Source: Ottelia alismoides (lineage: Eukaryota > Streptophyta > Magnoliopsida > Alismatales > Hydrocharitaceae). From it: a DNA stretch of 64,000 nt. How positions within the stretch are numbered: position 1 is the first letter of the stretch; each line of letters starts with the position of its first letter. The notes beneath the pieces are model-generated. The model saw nothing but the letters and a program-made list of their open reading frames with translations. It did no database searches and was not told the origin of the DNA. The stretch spans positions 1,426,001 through 1,490,000 of the forward strand of contig JAZKJV010001876.1 in assembly GCA_037367405.1 (NCBI GenBank), read 5' to 3'. The translations under genes and the position numbers were made by a program. Below are positions 1 through 12,000 of this stretch, in pieces.

Positions 1-681
1 ACGAGCCATTATGCAATAAATGTTATTGCAAATAGCATTCCCTGATCTGAAATGAATAATGAATAATTTGCATAATAGGTCCCTTAGTACAATTAGGGTT
101 ATGTACCATGGCCATCTTGATGATCATACAGCTGTTGATTCAACTATTGAATCATAGAGGCTGGTGCTTGGATGAATATCTAAAGATTTAGATTGAGGAC
201 TCATCAAGCACCGTCAAATGATTGTTAAGAGATGATCTCCAGTTTGAGTAGGAGATGGCAATCCTTATCTCTAAAGGCTGATATCTGACCGACCTCTTGA
301 TGCAGGTCCTCTGCATAGGAATAGAGATTCAGAGGTGTCAGATTAGTTAGGTCAAAAGAGTTGACTTAATGAGGTCGAGATAACCAAAGTCCTATATCAT
401 ATGCTGTCATGATATAAGCACGCATACTCTGACCGGAGACATATGTGTTACTATATATCTAAGTATCTACATTTGGCAGACCAATAGGTTGATGACCAAA
501 CCAAGGTTTATACACCGACGCGCTAGTGTGCATATAAGGGTATATGAGTAATACGATCTCTCAAAGGGATCATACAGGTTCAGTCACTGAACCGGAAGAC
601 ATGAGCTCACTCATGAGATATTGGGAAGAATCAAATTCCGTGCACGGTCGTCTCGCTTTGGAAGCTTGACTGAATTTGTAG

Positions 682-760
682 GTTTGATATATACTTTTGG
701 AAAGTATATGATCAAGACCTAGGTATGATATATGCTTTTGGAAAGTATATGATCGATACC
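682..760 (+). repeat. Tandem pair of about 38-41 bp hairpin-forming units in the Copia LTR U3
   Basis: Two adjacent units (682-722 and 723-760) each contain an inverted pair of the form TATACTTT-TGG-AAAGTATA (second unit TATGCTTT). The right LTR has the same pair near 8650-8727, and the reverse-strand Copia-B LTRs carry related copies near 15120-15200 and 23165-23245. This is a conserved U3 motif of unknown role, possibly an enhancer-like repeat. Confidence 0.6.
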
Positions 761-2045
761 GACTCCCAATGATCGAATGAGAAACTTACTGATAAAACCA
801 TGAAGTAGACAGTATAAAGTTGATCAAGTACTTCAGGTTTAATATGAGTCTTCCAGTATGCAGGATGTACAGGTATTGGGAATACCTGAGGGTGATGTGA
901 TCATAAACGATTGTATAACCATGACGCTTCCATTCCTAGGGAGTGATGAAACGGGTCTGGATTTTAGTGACTCCTCTCAGTATAAAAGTAATCTGATCTT
1001 AGTCCAAATGTTGGACATTGATCTGAATGTGATTCATATGCAATGAGAATATTAGATTTACGGTCTTGATTTAATCAAGCATCTATAGGAGGCCCACGAT
1101 CTGGATTTGAGATATGATCTCAATATCCAAGTCACTATACGTAGAACAATACAATCGCCCTGTCCTTATCTCCAAGTATTCGCGGAGAAAGCGCATTATC
1201 CTTGAAAGAGTTCATGGATAATTCTATTGTTGATAAATGTATCCAAGCATTGAGAAAGTGGATAATTAAATGTGATTTAATTATCGTGATTAATATGAAT
1301 TCGATTCATATTATAAAGAGAGCTATCTTAGAAAATTAATTGTGATTTGATTGTCAAAGATGTAAATAATGTGAACATGATTCATATTATTTGGGCATGA
1401 TAGAATAGAGATCCAAGATGATTAAATGTGATTTTATTATCATGGATATGAATAAGTTGGATAGCGATATCCATATTAATCAAATATATTATAAATGTGA
1501 TTAATAATATATAAGGGAGAGATGTTTGTAATTTACATTTGTTAATTAAATGATAATGTGAATTGGATTCACATTGGACATTAAATTGAAAATGTAATTT
1601 AAATTTTATTTTGGGTTGTGAATGTGATTCACAAATTACAATGGCATGATTGCAATGTTCACAAAATAAATTGGATTTATTTTTGTGAAATAATTTGCAA
1701 CAAAAGTTGTTGCAAATATTGGAGAGAATCATGAGATAATGTAATCTCATGTAATAGGAAAAGGGCATCCACCTTCCATATAGGAATAGTGGACGACCAC
1801 AATTCCCATAAGGAATTGGTGGCCGTCCACCCTCCTTATGGAAGGAGGCTTGCCTCCTTTCCTATTTCTCCAATGGAGATTGATTTGATATAAATCAAAT
1901 TATATTTATTGTATATTTGATTTTTATTAAATCAATTGTAGTTGGAATTTTTCCAACAAAATCTAAGCCATTGAAAGAAACACAATCAATGAGGACCATT
2001 GGATTTGTGTTGTCCCATGGATTGAGATCCATGGATCCCAAAACC

Positions 2046-2053
2046 CTATAAAA
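2046..2053 (+). promoter_or_regulatory. Putative LTR TATA box of Copia-A (left LTR)
   Basis: CTATAAAA within a conserved context ending in AAGGAGAGG. It lies about 600 bases before the LTR end, with a CT-rich leader-like stretch about 50 bases downstream. The same motif is at 10014-10021. Confidence 0.6.
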
Positions 2054-2096
2054 GGAGAGGCACCCCTTTTCTCTTCTTTACACAACAAGAGACAAC

Positions 2097-2100
<4 letters not shown>

Positions 2101-2138
<38 letters not shown>
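2101..2138 (+). repeat. CT dinucleotide microsatellite
   Basis: About 19 CT units in the left LTR, against about 6 at the matching place in the right LTR (10069-10080). The two copies were identical at insertion, so length changed afterwards in one of them. It sits just downstream of the TATA box. Confidence 0.95.
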
Positions 2139-2145
<7 letters not shown>

Positions 2146-2657
2146 CACACGCCTACTCTCTCTCCCTCTCACGTAGCCGTCCACCATGGATACCCTAGAG
2201 AGGTTCTCCATCGCCGCGGTGTCGTCGTCATGCTGCCCGATGGTTTTCTCGTGGATCTCCATCTCCTTCGGTGTGCCTCATTCGTGAAGAAGACGTCAGA
2301 TCTCGTGTGTCGAGATCAGGAGATCCGCCGCTTGGATCATCAACATGGATTGCGAGAAGCACACGGTTCATCCCCGCCCTCGCAAGCGTCTCCTCCGTTG
2401 GAACGCACTTGAGACAGGAGGTCTCTTCGTTTAGAGACTCGATCACAACCATGCTTCAAGAGGTAACCCTAATACTTGTTTGTGGTTTAGACGAAACGAT
2501 CCGAGAAGTGTTCTTGGATCATGTGGTTTCGTCGCATGAAAAAAAATTTTAATTTCCGCTACATAGAACAACTAGTGCGACTAGTCGTTCTTCGTCGTAT
2601 CCGATATGACGATCACACTTCCGTGATGCGCTTGAAGATTATACCTTATCCTTCAAG

Positions 2658-2670
2658 TGGTATCAGAGCC
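2658..2670 (+). other. Primer binding site of Copia-A, initiator-Met tRNA type
   Basis: TGGTATCAGAGCC, two bases after the LTR end. It is complementary to the 3' end of plant initiator Met tRNA, the usual minus-strand primer of plant Copia elements. It fixes both the LTR boundary and the element's strand. Confidence 0.95.
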
Positions 2671-5640
2671 AGATTGACAGTTTCGAATATGATTCGCAAA
2701 CCGAGGATGACTTGGGTTCGTTAAGGTCGCGAAAGTTTTTTTATCGCATTTGATTTCGCAGATCTGTTTAGTAAATCATTTCTGCCATGTTAAAAATGTT
2801 TAATCACAAATTATTTACTTAGCTTTTGTTCCCCATTAAATAAGGAAACCATAGTATCTGAGTTTGCGTAAATCGGATTTCGTATGCTCGAGATATGGTT
2901 GTTTTAATGAACATGTATGCACTGTTACGGGAACTGTAGATCTTAACATGATTAAAGAGTTAATTACTGTTTTTGATCCGCCTCGAAATGCGTGAAACAT
3001 CATGTATTCTGTCCTAAATTAAGTTTGCAATCTTTGAAAATTGAGTTTGTCTAATTTGGATTTAAATTGATTGAGATATGTTAATTTTAGTGAGTAGGGG
3101 TCACTACTAAAATTGCAGTCCTAATGTAGAACCAAGTGATTGTCAATTAGTGAAATTAATTATTAATTTCATGGATAATCATGAAAAATATTTGTGAATT
3201 AATTGACTTGGCCTCAATCAATTAATTGATTAGATTTGATCTAAATCTTAATTGGAAATACAATCATCAAACTTGATGCTTGAATTGGATTGGGAATTTG
3301 TGTAGCAAATTTCCTTATAATCAAAAATGTTTTGATTATTACTATATGGTATAATTTTGGTTGAAAAATCGATGATCATCTCTAGTATAAATTGATATAT
3401 CTGGCATTATGCTTTCCCGAAGTGGATAGGGTGTCTAGTCGGAGAGCATTGGGGTTGCGGGTTGCAACATATGTGGTCCGTCCCACTCTCGTCGATACTG
3501 GCCATGACAGCGGGTAGGGACTGTATAATGCCGGAGAAAATCAAGGTGTATTTTTCTAATTATTAAAATTCGAATTAAAACGTATTTTGAGATATTACCA
3601 TATATATTCAAGTAAAAATGATCAAGTTTGTTGATTGAATTGGATTAATAATTAATTTAATATGATTAAATTGATTATGTCCAATTGAGACACTCTATTA
3701 TGAATAGAGTTATTAGTTCCCTTGGAAGAATTAATTATATGAACATGATTCATGATAATTAATTAAAATTTGAATATGAGATGGAGGATCACATAAGTGA
3801 CATCTATGGTCTCCCGTCAAGGTGAAGAGTTCCGTCGCCAGGGATTGCATGTGGGAGACGCCTGTCCGAAGTGACAGCTCCTGTATGCAAGCGCATATGG
3901 ATCGGGCTCTTCGCTTCTGGAAAGAGTAAGGATGTATGCGTAGTGACCCCAATATCGGGTCCTCATATTATTGGGGCGATATTGGATTGTGAATAGCGAG
4001 TTGTATTCCTGTTGACGGTTGGTTCAATTAATGACGGGTCAACATTGCCTTAGGGGTGGTGGGCCCAGGTGTTAAAGACCGAATTGGGAGATGCATGTCG
4101 GACTTGCAAGGCGGAATGTGTTCCCGCTTCTTTTTATCCGAGTTGTAGGTTCTCATATTATTGGGATGCAACAAAGATAAGGAAGGAGATCCCAGATCTT
4201 GCTGAGATATGTTGGTAAGTATATCTCTTACATTGAAAGTAAATAAGGGAATGAACTTTCAGTGTTGACAAGGCAAGACAACTTTGATATAAAAATTCCT
4301 AAATCAAAGTAAAATATGTATATATATAAATATATACACTTATGCAAATTTCTTATTTCAGATAATCCTTCATTAAACCCACTCAATGTTATACTCAATA
4401 ATAACCAGTAAAATATCATGGATTGGACTCATGATCCATATATTGTACTTACAGTTGGACACATAATGTATGTGGTTGCAATATGCAAGTCTCCTCATAA
4501 ATAATGAGGAATGAAAATTAAATGGATAATAGGACTACAACCATAGGGTTTGTATGTCTCTATAGTCTTGATCTCATCGGATGTACTTTGGAAGTGACAT
4601 GTCGATGATGATAACAATTGTCAATTAATCCTTATAAAATCTAAGAAGATATTCTGGCATAACTGCTCTTGACATTTATCAAGAATGACATGGTTCTCTG
4701 CATCATGCAGAATAGTGGCTCTTTAAGAGATGATGTATTCAATTTGTTTGAATACCTACCTAAACCAATGATTTATGAGTCTAGATGGATGTAGAGATGA
4801 TGAGTGTCATTATTCTACTGTCTATACTCTAGTCATTTATGAAGCTTCATAATATTTATATTGTATGAATTTAATGAAGCATGTATAAATGTTGAAATGC
4901 TCTTACGTTGAATTCTTTTGAATTTGACATAAGAGATCCTTAGTCTTAAGCGATGGTTGTTTATGGATAAAGGGAGCGCAGTGGAAGCATGGGTTGGACC
5001 CGAGTAAGAAGTATGGTCAAAGAGTTGACTGTACATCTATGACTTCCATATATCATCCAAAGAGATGGATGAATGCCAATACTGCAATAAGTTGATGTGT
5101 TGATAGTATGACTATCAAGTCTGTCTAGAATCCTTAGAGAAGGACTCGGATAGAGAATCAGGATAATCTACATATAAATCATTGAAATGGACTTGCTTAA
5201 AGTCTTGTAATTGTATCTCAATCTTCTATAACACTTGCAATGGGTTGCATATGTTTTAGAAGACTGGAAAATTTGACCTTAAGGTCTATAGTTATCTGCA
5301 TGGATATTGATGCAATTGTTGCAACAATCTCTGTTGGATTGATAGACTTGTTAATTTCAGTGGGAGAGCCCTTAGTCTTAGAGAATGTCTCTATGACCTA
5401 GATATGAGAATACACTCATTGTTTGTATCTAAATGTTGGAAATAAACATGAATTATGTAGTAAATCTATCATAAAGAGTTATGATGGAGATATTTCAGAT
5501 AGTAATCTAAAATCTAGTGGACTCCACTAAATTAGAAAATTGATGAATGGTTCATTAACATTTCTAAATACTGAAATTGAACCTTAAGATCAATAGGAGG
5601 ATGAAGATCATTTGACAATGATCTAGCATCAAGCGTTGGA
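2671..5640 (+). other. Copia-A leader and unrecognisable gag region
   Basis: About 3 kb between primer site and first recognisable domain. No frame longer than about 75 codons survives and no zinc knuckle was found. The stretch around 3400-4200 is strongly conserved in Copia-B (about 19650-20440, reverse strand), so it belongs to the family and is not host DNA. Gag should lie in the second half but is too decayed to delimit. Confidence 0.6.
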
Positions 5641-5643
5641 CAT

Positions 5644-5835
5644 TTGTTTATTGATTTGATCAATAGACTAGTAAGAGATGAAACTTTAGAATGTCTAAAA
5701 TTTCAGAACTTACATAGTTATGAATATTGTATTCAAAGAAAAATGTCCAATACACCCTTCTTTGGGAATGGTGTAAGATGTCAAGGTATTCAGGATCTCA
5801 TACATATTGATGTATGCGGAATATCTATATCATAG
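5644..5835 (+). pseudogene. Copia-A GAG-pre-integrase domain remnant
   Basis: A 62-codon open stretch contains the Copia pre-integrase signature: an INRLVRDETLECL-like helix, a C-x2-C-derived segment (YEYCIQRKM), a TPFFGNG loop, and LIHIDVC, where integrase proper begins. It then runs into a stop. The next coding sense (a YGYVISIDDY-like integrase start) is in another frame, so both a stop and a frameshift lie near 5832. Copia-B has the same stop and shift at its matching place. It is the N-terminal side of a Copia pol polyprotein and cannot be functional. Confidence 0.85.
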
Positions 5836-6235
5836 TAAACATTATGGATATGTGATATCTATTGATGATTATGTATGACATGAGATTTCTTCTCTTCACT
5901 TAGAAACCTTTGAAATGTTCAAAGATTTCACAATTTTGGTTTACAACCAAAGTTTGAAGGAAGATGAAATGAATTTGATCTAATCTAGGTAGCTTGTACC
6001 TATCAGATGAATTCAAAGGACACCTTATGGAGATATGAATATCATTTCTGTCTCAATCCTCCTAATACACCTTAACTCAATAGAGTTATAGGGAGATACA
6101 ATTGGATCATGTGTAACATGATCTTATCAATGATGAATTTTAGCATAATTGTCCCTTAGTTTCCTTGTATATATGTGTTGTAGAGACTACAATATATATC
6201 CTTAATAAAGTTCCATGCATGCTGGAATCTAGCAC
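5836..6235 (+). pseudogene. Copia-A integrase core remnant
   Basis: Broken frames recall the Copia rve integrase core: YGYVISIDDY after 5835, an LNPPNTPQ-like stretch near 6055-6075, and YILNKVP near 6190-6220, the typical end of the Copia integrase core. Several stops and frameshifts intervene. Family known: integrase inserts the cDNA; here it is dead. Confidence 0.75.
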
Positions 6236-6589
6236 TTGAGAGTGCTGCTTCATTAGGAAAATAAAGGATGGTATTAGATACCTACTTTATGACCTTGAGA
6301 TTCTTAAAATATCTCAACTCTGAGAATGTGATTCTTAGAGGTTGAGACTCTTAAGAATCAAGATGAAAATGAAGTATAGGAACTCATTTAATCTTGAGAA
6401 GATAATGAGGCTTCTGAGATGGGAAACTAAAAGGACAATTAAAGATGAAACACTAATACCTCTTCAAATGAGTTTGAAGAAGGATTCCATGTGTCGGAGA
6501 AATCTGACAATGATCGAACTTCATGTGATGAAGCTTCTGAAGATCATAGCATCGATAGATGGATGTTAGCAAGTCTAATGTAGACTTCA

Positions 6590-7110
6590 TATACAATTTT
6601 TGTATATGGACCCTCGAGGATCCACCTATATGGGTAAGACCTATAAAGGTGTAAATGGATCTTCAAGAGAAAAGGAACCTGATGAGAAGGTAGAGACCTT
6701 GAAAGCATGGTTCGTAGCCATGAGCTACACACCGGAAGAGAAAACATTACTTGCAATGAGACTTGCTCTTCGGTGACCATGCTTAAAACCATCAGAATAT
6801 TGCTAACCTTAACTACACAACTTGACTATTTCATTTTCAAGATGTAAGTCAAGATTGTATTCCTCTATGAATACCTCTTTGAGGATATTCACATGAAGTA
6901 GCCCCAGGGCTTCATGGTTATGGAAAGCAAGGTGTGAAAGCTAAGGAATCCATCCATGGACTCAAATAAGCTTCTTGAAGTTGGAACATAAGATTTGATG
7001 AAATTATAAATGTTATGATTTCAGATAGAATCTTAATGAACCATGTGAAGCTTAGTGGGAGTGCCTTTGTGTTCAACATGCTGAATGTAGATGATATCCT
7101 AATCATTTAA
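6590..7110 (+). pseudogene. Copia-A reverse transcriptase remnant
   Basis: Recognisable Copia RT pieces in mixed frames: a VWTLEDPP-like start near 6590-6620, a KWIFKRK-like piece near 6650, a TMLKTIRILL piece near 6780, and GSAFVFNMLNVDDIL at about 7051-7104. The last holds the catalytic pair, with NVDD in place of the usual YVDD. A TAA stop follows within a few codons and is shared with Copia-B. Multiple other stops exclude activity. Confidence 0.8.
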
Positions 7111-7289
7111 AATGATATAAGGATAATAATAAGTGTTTTCTAATTTGGTTGTTCCATAACTTGAGATATGATCTCAAGGATACCTCTTGGATGTTAGTTC
7201 TGAAGGTGTTCAGAAGCAAAGAGAAGAGGGTATTGGGACTGTCACAATAGTAGTACATCATGAACATATTCCATTTTTTGGAAAATTTC

Positions 7290-7560
7290 AAGAAAGGCTT
7301 CCATCCCTTAAGATATGGTTCTGACCTGTCTAAAGGGATAGCACCTCAAAGAGTTGAGGAAGTGAATGCTAGAACTACTTGCACTTGTGCATTAGTTACG
7401 AGAAGCTGAGTATATGTTGAATGTGTACAGAAGCCAGATATCTGCCATGCAGTGGGAGTAGTAAAGTGTTACTAATTCTACTATGGAGATAAAACACTTT
7501 ATTGCAGAAATAACATTATCTTCAAAGAAGACAGGATTTTTGAGATAGTGATCTCAAAGT
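7290..7560 (+). pseudogene. Copia-A RT/RNase H connection remnant
   Basis: Frames near 7295-7480 show GFHPLRYG, LSKGIAPQRVEEV and a KPDICHAVGVV piece, matching the conserved Copia segment between RT and RNase H (the RPDICYAVG type). It is interrupted by stops. The rest of RNase H, up to the purine tract, is not convincingly readable. Confidence 0.75.
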
Positions 7561-7935
7561 CTTATCTTCAATAAATTAAGACTATATAGATAGTGATCTA
7601 AAAGGTCTTAACTTCGGATACCTTTGGAGATAGAGATCTTCAGGAATAAGGGTGTTCTGATAAGGATTATGGAAATACTAGTTACAACAATTAGTAAGTT
7701 ATAGTGTCAAGGACACTATGATAACTTTAACAAGATTGAGTATCCGTTGCATGAGATGCAACATTTGCATTAGATGCGAGCACTGTTACTGGGGATATGC
7801 AAGTGCCGTAAAAGGACTTGGCATAGTCTCGCGAGAACAAAGTGACTGATCAGCTTACCTAGCTATTTTCTAAATAGCCTATGATTGTCACATGAGTGTA
7901 GGTTTAAATGATTAGCCCATTAATGGCTCTTTGGG

Positions 7936-7947
7936 CTAGTGGGAGAT
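7936..7947 (+). other. Polypurine tract of Copia-A
   Basis: GCTAGTGGGAGAT-type tract directly before TGTTGGAA, the LTR start. This AGTGGGAGAT form is common next to the 3' LTR of plant Copia elements and primes plus-strand DNA synthesis. Confidence 0.9.
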
Positions 7948-10597
7948 TGTTGGAAATGCGAGCCCACGACGAGCCATTATGCAATAAATGTTATTGCAAA
8001 TATCATTCCCTGATCTGAAATGAATAATGAATAATTTGCCTAATAGGTCCTTAGTATAATTAGGGTTATGTACCATGGCCATCTTGATGATCATACAGCT
8101 GTTGATTCAACTATTGAATCATAGAGGCTGGTGCTTGGATGAATATCTAAAGAGTTAGATTGAGGACTCATAAGGCACCGTCAAATGATTATTAAGAGAT
8201 GATCTCCAGCCTGAGTAGGAGATGGCAATCCTTATCTCTAAAGGCCAATATCTGACCGACCTCTTAATGCAGGTCCTCTGCATAGGAATAGAGATTCGGA
8301 GGTGTCAGATTAGTTAGGTCAAAAGAGTTGACTTAATGAGGTCAAGATAACCAAAGTCCTATATCATATGCTGTCATGATATAGGCACGCATCCTCTGAC
8401 CAGAGACATATGTGTTACTATATATAAGAGTATGTACATTTGGCAGACCAATAGGTTGATGACCTAACCAAGGTCTATACACCGGCGCGCTGGTGTGCAT
8501 ATAAGGGTATATGAGTAATACTATCTCTCAAAGGGATCATACAGGTTTAGTCACGGAACCGGAAGACATGAGCTCACTCATGAGATATTGGGAAGAATCA
8601 AATTCCGTGCACGGTCGTCTCGCTTTGGAAGCTTGACTGAATTTGTAGGTTTGATATACACTTTTGGAAAGTATATGATTAAGACCTAGGTATGATATAT
8701 GCTTTTGGAAAGTATATGATCGATACCGACTCCCAATGATCGAATGAGAAACTTACTGATAAAACCATGAAGTAGACAGTATAAAGTTGGTCAAATACTT
8801 CAGGTTTAATCTGAGTCTTCCGATATGCAGGATGTACATGTATTGGGAATACCTGAGGGTGATGTGATCATAAACTATTGTATAACCATGACGCTTCCAT
8901 TCCTAGGGAGTGATGAAACGAGTCTGGATTTTAGTGACTCCTCTCAGTAGAAAAGTAATCTGATCTTAGTCCAAATGTTGCACATTGATCTGAATGTGAT
9001 TCATATGCAATGAGAAGATTAGATTTACGGTCTTGATTTAATCAAGCATCTATGGGAGGCCCGCGATCTGGATTTGAGATATGATCTCAATATCCAAGTC
9101 ACTATACGTGGAACAATACAATCGCCCTGTCCTTATCTCCAAGTATTCGTGGAGAAAGCGCATTATCCTTGAAAGGGTTCATGGATAATTCTATTGTTGA
9201 CAAAATTATCTGAGCATTGAGAAAGTGGATAATTAAATGTGATTTAATTATCATGATTAATATGAATTCGATTCATATTATAAAGAGAGCTATCTTAGAT
9301 AATTAAATGTGATTTGATTGTCAAAGATGTAAATAATGTGAATGTTATTCATATTATTTGGGTACGAGAGAATAGAGATCCAAGATGATTAAATGTGATT
9401 TTATTATCATGGATATGAATAAGTTGGATAGAGATATCCATATTAATCAAATATATTATAAATGTGATTTAAAATATATAAGAGAGAGATGTTTGTAATT
9501 TACATTTGTTAATTAAATGTTAATGTGAATTGGATTCACATTGGACATTAAATTGAAAATGTAATTTACATTTTATTTTGGGTTGTGAATGTGATTCACA
9601 AATTCCAATGGCATGATTGCAATGTTCACAAAATAAATTGGATTTATTTTTGTGAAATAATTTGCAATAAAAGTTGTTGCAAATATTGGAGAGAATCATG
9701 AGATAATGTAATCTCATGTAATAGGAAAAGGGCATCCACCTTCCATATAGGAAGAGTGGACGGCCACAATTCCCATAAGGAATTGGTGGCCGTCCACCCT
9801 CCTTATGGAAGGAGGCTTGCCTCCTTTCCTATTTCTCCAATGGAGATTGATTTGATATAAATCAAATTATATTTATTGTATATTTGATTTTTATTAAATC
9901 AATTGTTGCTGGATTTTTTTCCAACAAAATCTGAGCCATTGAAAGAAACACAATCAATGAGGACCATGGGATTTGTGTTGTCCCATGGATTGAGATCCAT
10001 GGATCCCAAAACCCTATAAAAGGAGAGGCACCCCTTTGATCTTATTTACACAACAAGAGACAACAAGTCTCTCTCTCTCTTTCTCTTCACACGCCTACTC
10101 TCTCTCCCTCTCATGTAGCCGTCCATCATGGATACCTTAGAGAGGTTCTCCATCGCCGTGGTGTCGCCGTCATGCTGCCCGATGGTTTGCTCGTGGATCT
10201 CCGTCTCCTTCAGTGTGCCTCGTTCGTGAAGAAGACGTCGGATCTCGTGTGTCGAGATCAGGAGATCCGCCGCTTGGATCATCAACATGGATTGCGAGAA
10301 GCACGCGGTTCATCCCCGCGCTTGCAAGCGTCTACTCCATCGGAACGGACTTGAGACAGGAGGTCTCTTCGTTTAGATACTCGATCACAACCACGATTCA
10401 AGAGGTAACCCTAATACTTGTTTGTGGTTTAGACGAAACGATCCGAGAAGTGTTCTTGGATCATGTGGTTTCATCGCATGAAAAAAAATTTGAATTTCCG
10501 CTACATAGAACAACTAGTGCGACTAGTCGTTCTTCGTCGTATCCGATACGACGATCACGCTTCCGTGATGCGCTCGAAGATTATACCATATCCTTCA
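7948..10597 (+). repeat. Copia-A right (3') LTR
   Basis: 2,650 bases starting TGTTGG and ending CTTCA, so TG...CA termini. It aligns with 1-2655, with about 13 differences in the first 310 bases compared. Relative to the left copy it has a short CT run. It is followed by GGAAG and the body of the Gypsy-H LTR. Confidence 0.95.
10014..10021 (+). promoter_or_regulatory. Putative LTR TATA box of Copia-A (right LTR)
   Basis: CTATAAAA in the same context as 2046-2053. In a 3' LTR it could drive read-out into the adjoining Gypsy-H LTR sequence. Confidence 0.55.
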
Positions 10598-11137
10598 GGA
10601 AGCACAAAGATGGTTCCGCCACGGTGCGAGGGCGGTGGCGATCGGGCCGGCTGCTAGCGAGTGGAGGTGGAGCCGGCGAGCAACGAGGCGGAGGACCTGC
10701 AAGGGGTAGAAAAGAAAACGAAGGCGGAGGGTGTGTGGTGGAGCTGTCGAGCGGCGGTGTGCCTTGGGAACGAAGGTGGGTGAGTTCGCAGTAAAGAGCT
10801 GAAGCTTCTTGGTGGCGGTACGAAGTCGGACGGTGATGGAGCTCCTAGTACGGAGGTGATTGAAGAGGGCAGAGGGTCCAGCCTGTGCAAGGCCGGGGTG
10901 ATTGGTGGCACAACGAGGCGCGAGGATGAGCACATGGAACAGGAGGAGGAATGGGGAGGGGTATACCTAGGATGGTTACGATGTGCTCGGCGGTCACTCG
11001 ACCGGAGCCAGAGAGTAGCTTCAAAGAAGAAGCTTGCACAAGGCACATGCCTTGGATCACGCCACAATGTGGGCTGCCGTTGTCACCGGCCAAGCTGGAG
11101 GTAGGGCGGATGGCTTGAGCGGCCGGTGGGGAGGGGA

Positions 11138-11145
11138 CTTTATAG
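11138..11145 (-). promoter_or_regulatory. Putative TATA box of Gypsy-H LTR
   Basis: Reads CTATAAAG on the minus strand, at the place corresponding to the Gypsy-M TATA box. CACGTG motifs at 11319, 11375 and 11398 lie upstream of it in the element's sense. Confidence 0.5.
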
Positions 11146-11995
11146 ACGACGATGGAGGGATGTTACGCGGGTGAGGAGTGGACGGGGGTGGTACGCGTAA
11201 CGGTTGGAAGAGGCGAGGGGACGCTGGTCGTTCACGCGGGTGAAGTGTGTAACGGCCAGGGGCCGTGCATGGCGGAGGTTGCACGAGAATCGGCTAGATG
11301 TGGAATAAGGTGAGGGGTCACGTGCTGGGCATGTGATCCAAGGGATGAGAGAGAAGCGGGTCATGTAGGTGTGCCACGTGACACGCCCTGGAGCTGTCAC
11401 GTGGCACCAAAAAAATTCAAAGTTCAAAGATAGAAAAGTAATAGAAGGATAACTCATATCAAAAAACTTTCTTCACGAAAGTTGTTCATCTTGACGATAT
11501 CAACAACTTTCATGAAGGACTCAGGAGCAAAAGAGGTCACCTGTGTGAAGTGGTCTTTTTGGTGGTTCTCCATGTGTATAGAAAACCGAATTTTGGGGGT
11601 TTCTATTTTTTTGGTACTTTTAAAGAGGATGAAAATTATAGAAAAATTATGATAAAATACGAGAAGATTAATTATACACTAATCTAATTTTTTGTATTTT
11701 TAATAAATAAGAAAATAGGAAAATAAAATAGAATTAAGAAACATACAATTTCTTTACAAGCTCACAGTGGACACTTAGACTCTGTAAGTTTCTTTGATGT
11801 CAGTTTTAATCTGGATTTGGATTTTTGTGTTGCTTAATAAAACTTTCATCAAAGAACGTAAGTGAAGAAGAAATAAAATTAAAAGGGTTAATTATGTACA
11901 AAAAAAACTCAGGTCAAAAATAGCAAAAAGTCAAAATGTGTAGAAGAGGCCCAAAACCCAACTTTCACATATGAGCTACGAATTTTACGAAATTG

Positions 11996-12000
11996 GTCTT
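11996..12000. repeat. Left target site duplication of Gypsy-M (GTCTT)
   Basis: GTCTT abuts the TGATGAAT start of the Gypsy-M LTR at 12001. It is repeated at 53436-53440 after the right LTR. The flanking sequence on both sides is Gypsy-H U3, continuous once the insertion is removed. Confidence 0.95.

Larger units (their letters stand above)
1..2655 (+). repeat. Copia-A left (5') LTR, first about 21 bases outside the window
   Basis: Aligns end to end with 7969-10597. It ends in CA directly before the primer site. It carries a TATA box near 2046, a CT microsatellite after 2100, and a duplicated hairpin near 682-760. Several short palindromes occur around 1790-1860. At about 2.65 kb it is long for a Copia LTR. 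Short ORFs in it are not conserved as coding. Confidence 0.95.
1..10597 (+). mobile_element. Copia-A: LTR retrotransposon, nearly complete, decayed
   Basis: Two direct repeats of about 2.65 kb flank a 5.3 kb interior. The interior starts with a primer site matching initiator Met tRNA and ends with a purine tract, so the element reads on the plus strand. The window opens about 21 bases inside the left LTR, judged by alignment with the right LTR. Domain remnants run GAG-pre-integrase, integrase, RT, RNase H side, which is the Copia order. All frames are broken. It lies in the 3' LTR of Gypsy-H; the right flank starts GGAAG, the predicted target duplication, whose left copy is outside the window. 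The same GGAAG is seen uninterrupted at 62539-62543 in the sister LTR. LTR divergence is roughly 4% over a 310-base sample. Confidence 0.95.
10598..12000 (-). repeat. Gypsy-H 3' LTR, segment between Copia-A and Gypsy-M
   Basis: 10598-10889 matches 62541-62833, proving it is LTR. 11000-12000 is an inverted, diverged copy of Gypsy-M LTR sequence near 12420-13370. The left half is GC-rich with overlapping unconserved ORFs on both strands; the right half is AT-rich U3. GTGCA at 10885-10889 is the uninterrupted version of the Copia-C insertion site. Confidence 0.9.

Noticed and set aside
3731..3952. 73-codon antisense frame open in both Copia-A (3731-3952) and Copia-B (19902-20123)
   Set aside because: The Copia-B frame starts with TTG, the sequence is in the leader, and overall similarity of the two elements explains why it stayed open. 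No recognisable domain.
10595..11457. Many overlapping ORFs on both strands in GC-rich LTR (also 40147-40698, 52205-52429, 62076-62834)
   Set aside because: High GC lowers stop frequency. The frames overlap on both strands, are Pro/Arg/Ser-rich, and do not match between LTR copies.
10598..12000. Host gene exon candidate between Copia-A and Gypsy-M
   Set aside because: 10598-10889 recurs at 62541-62833 and the rest matches the Gypsy-M LTR inverted, so it is LTR, not host sequence.
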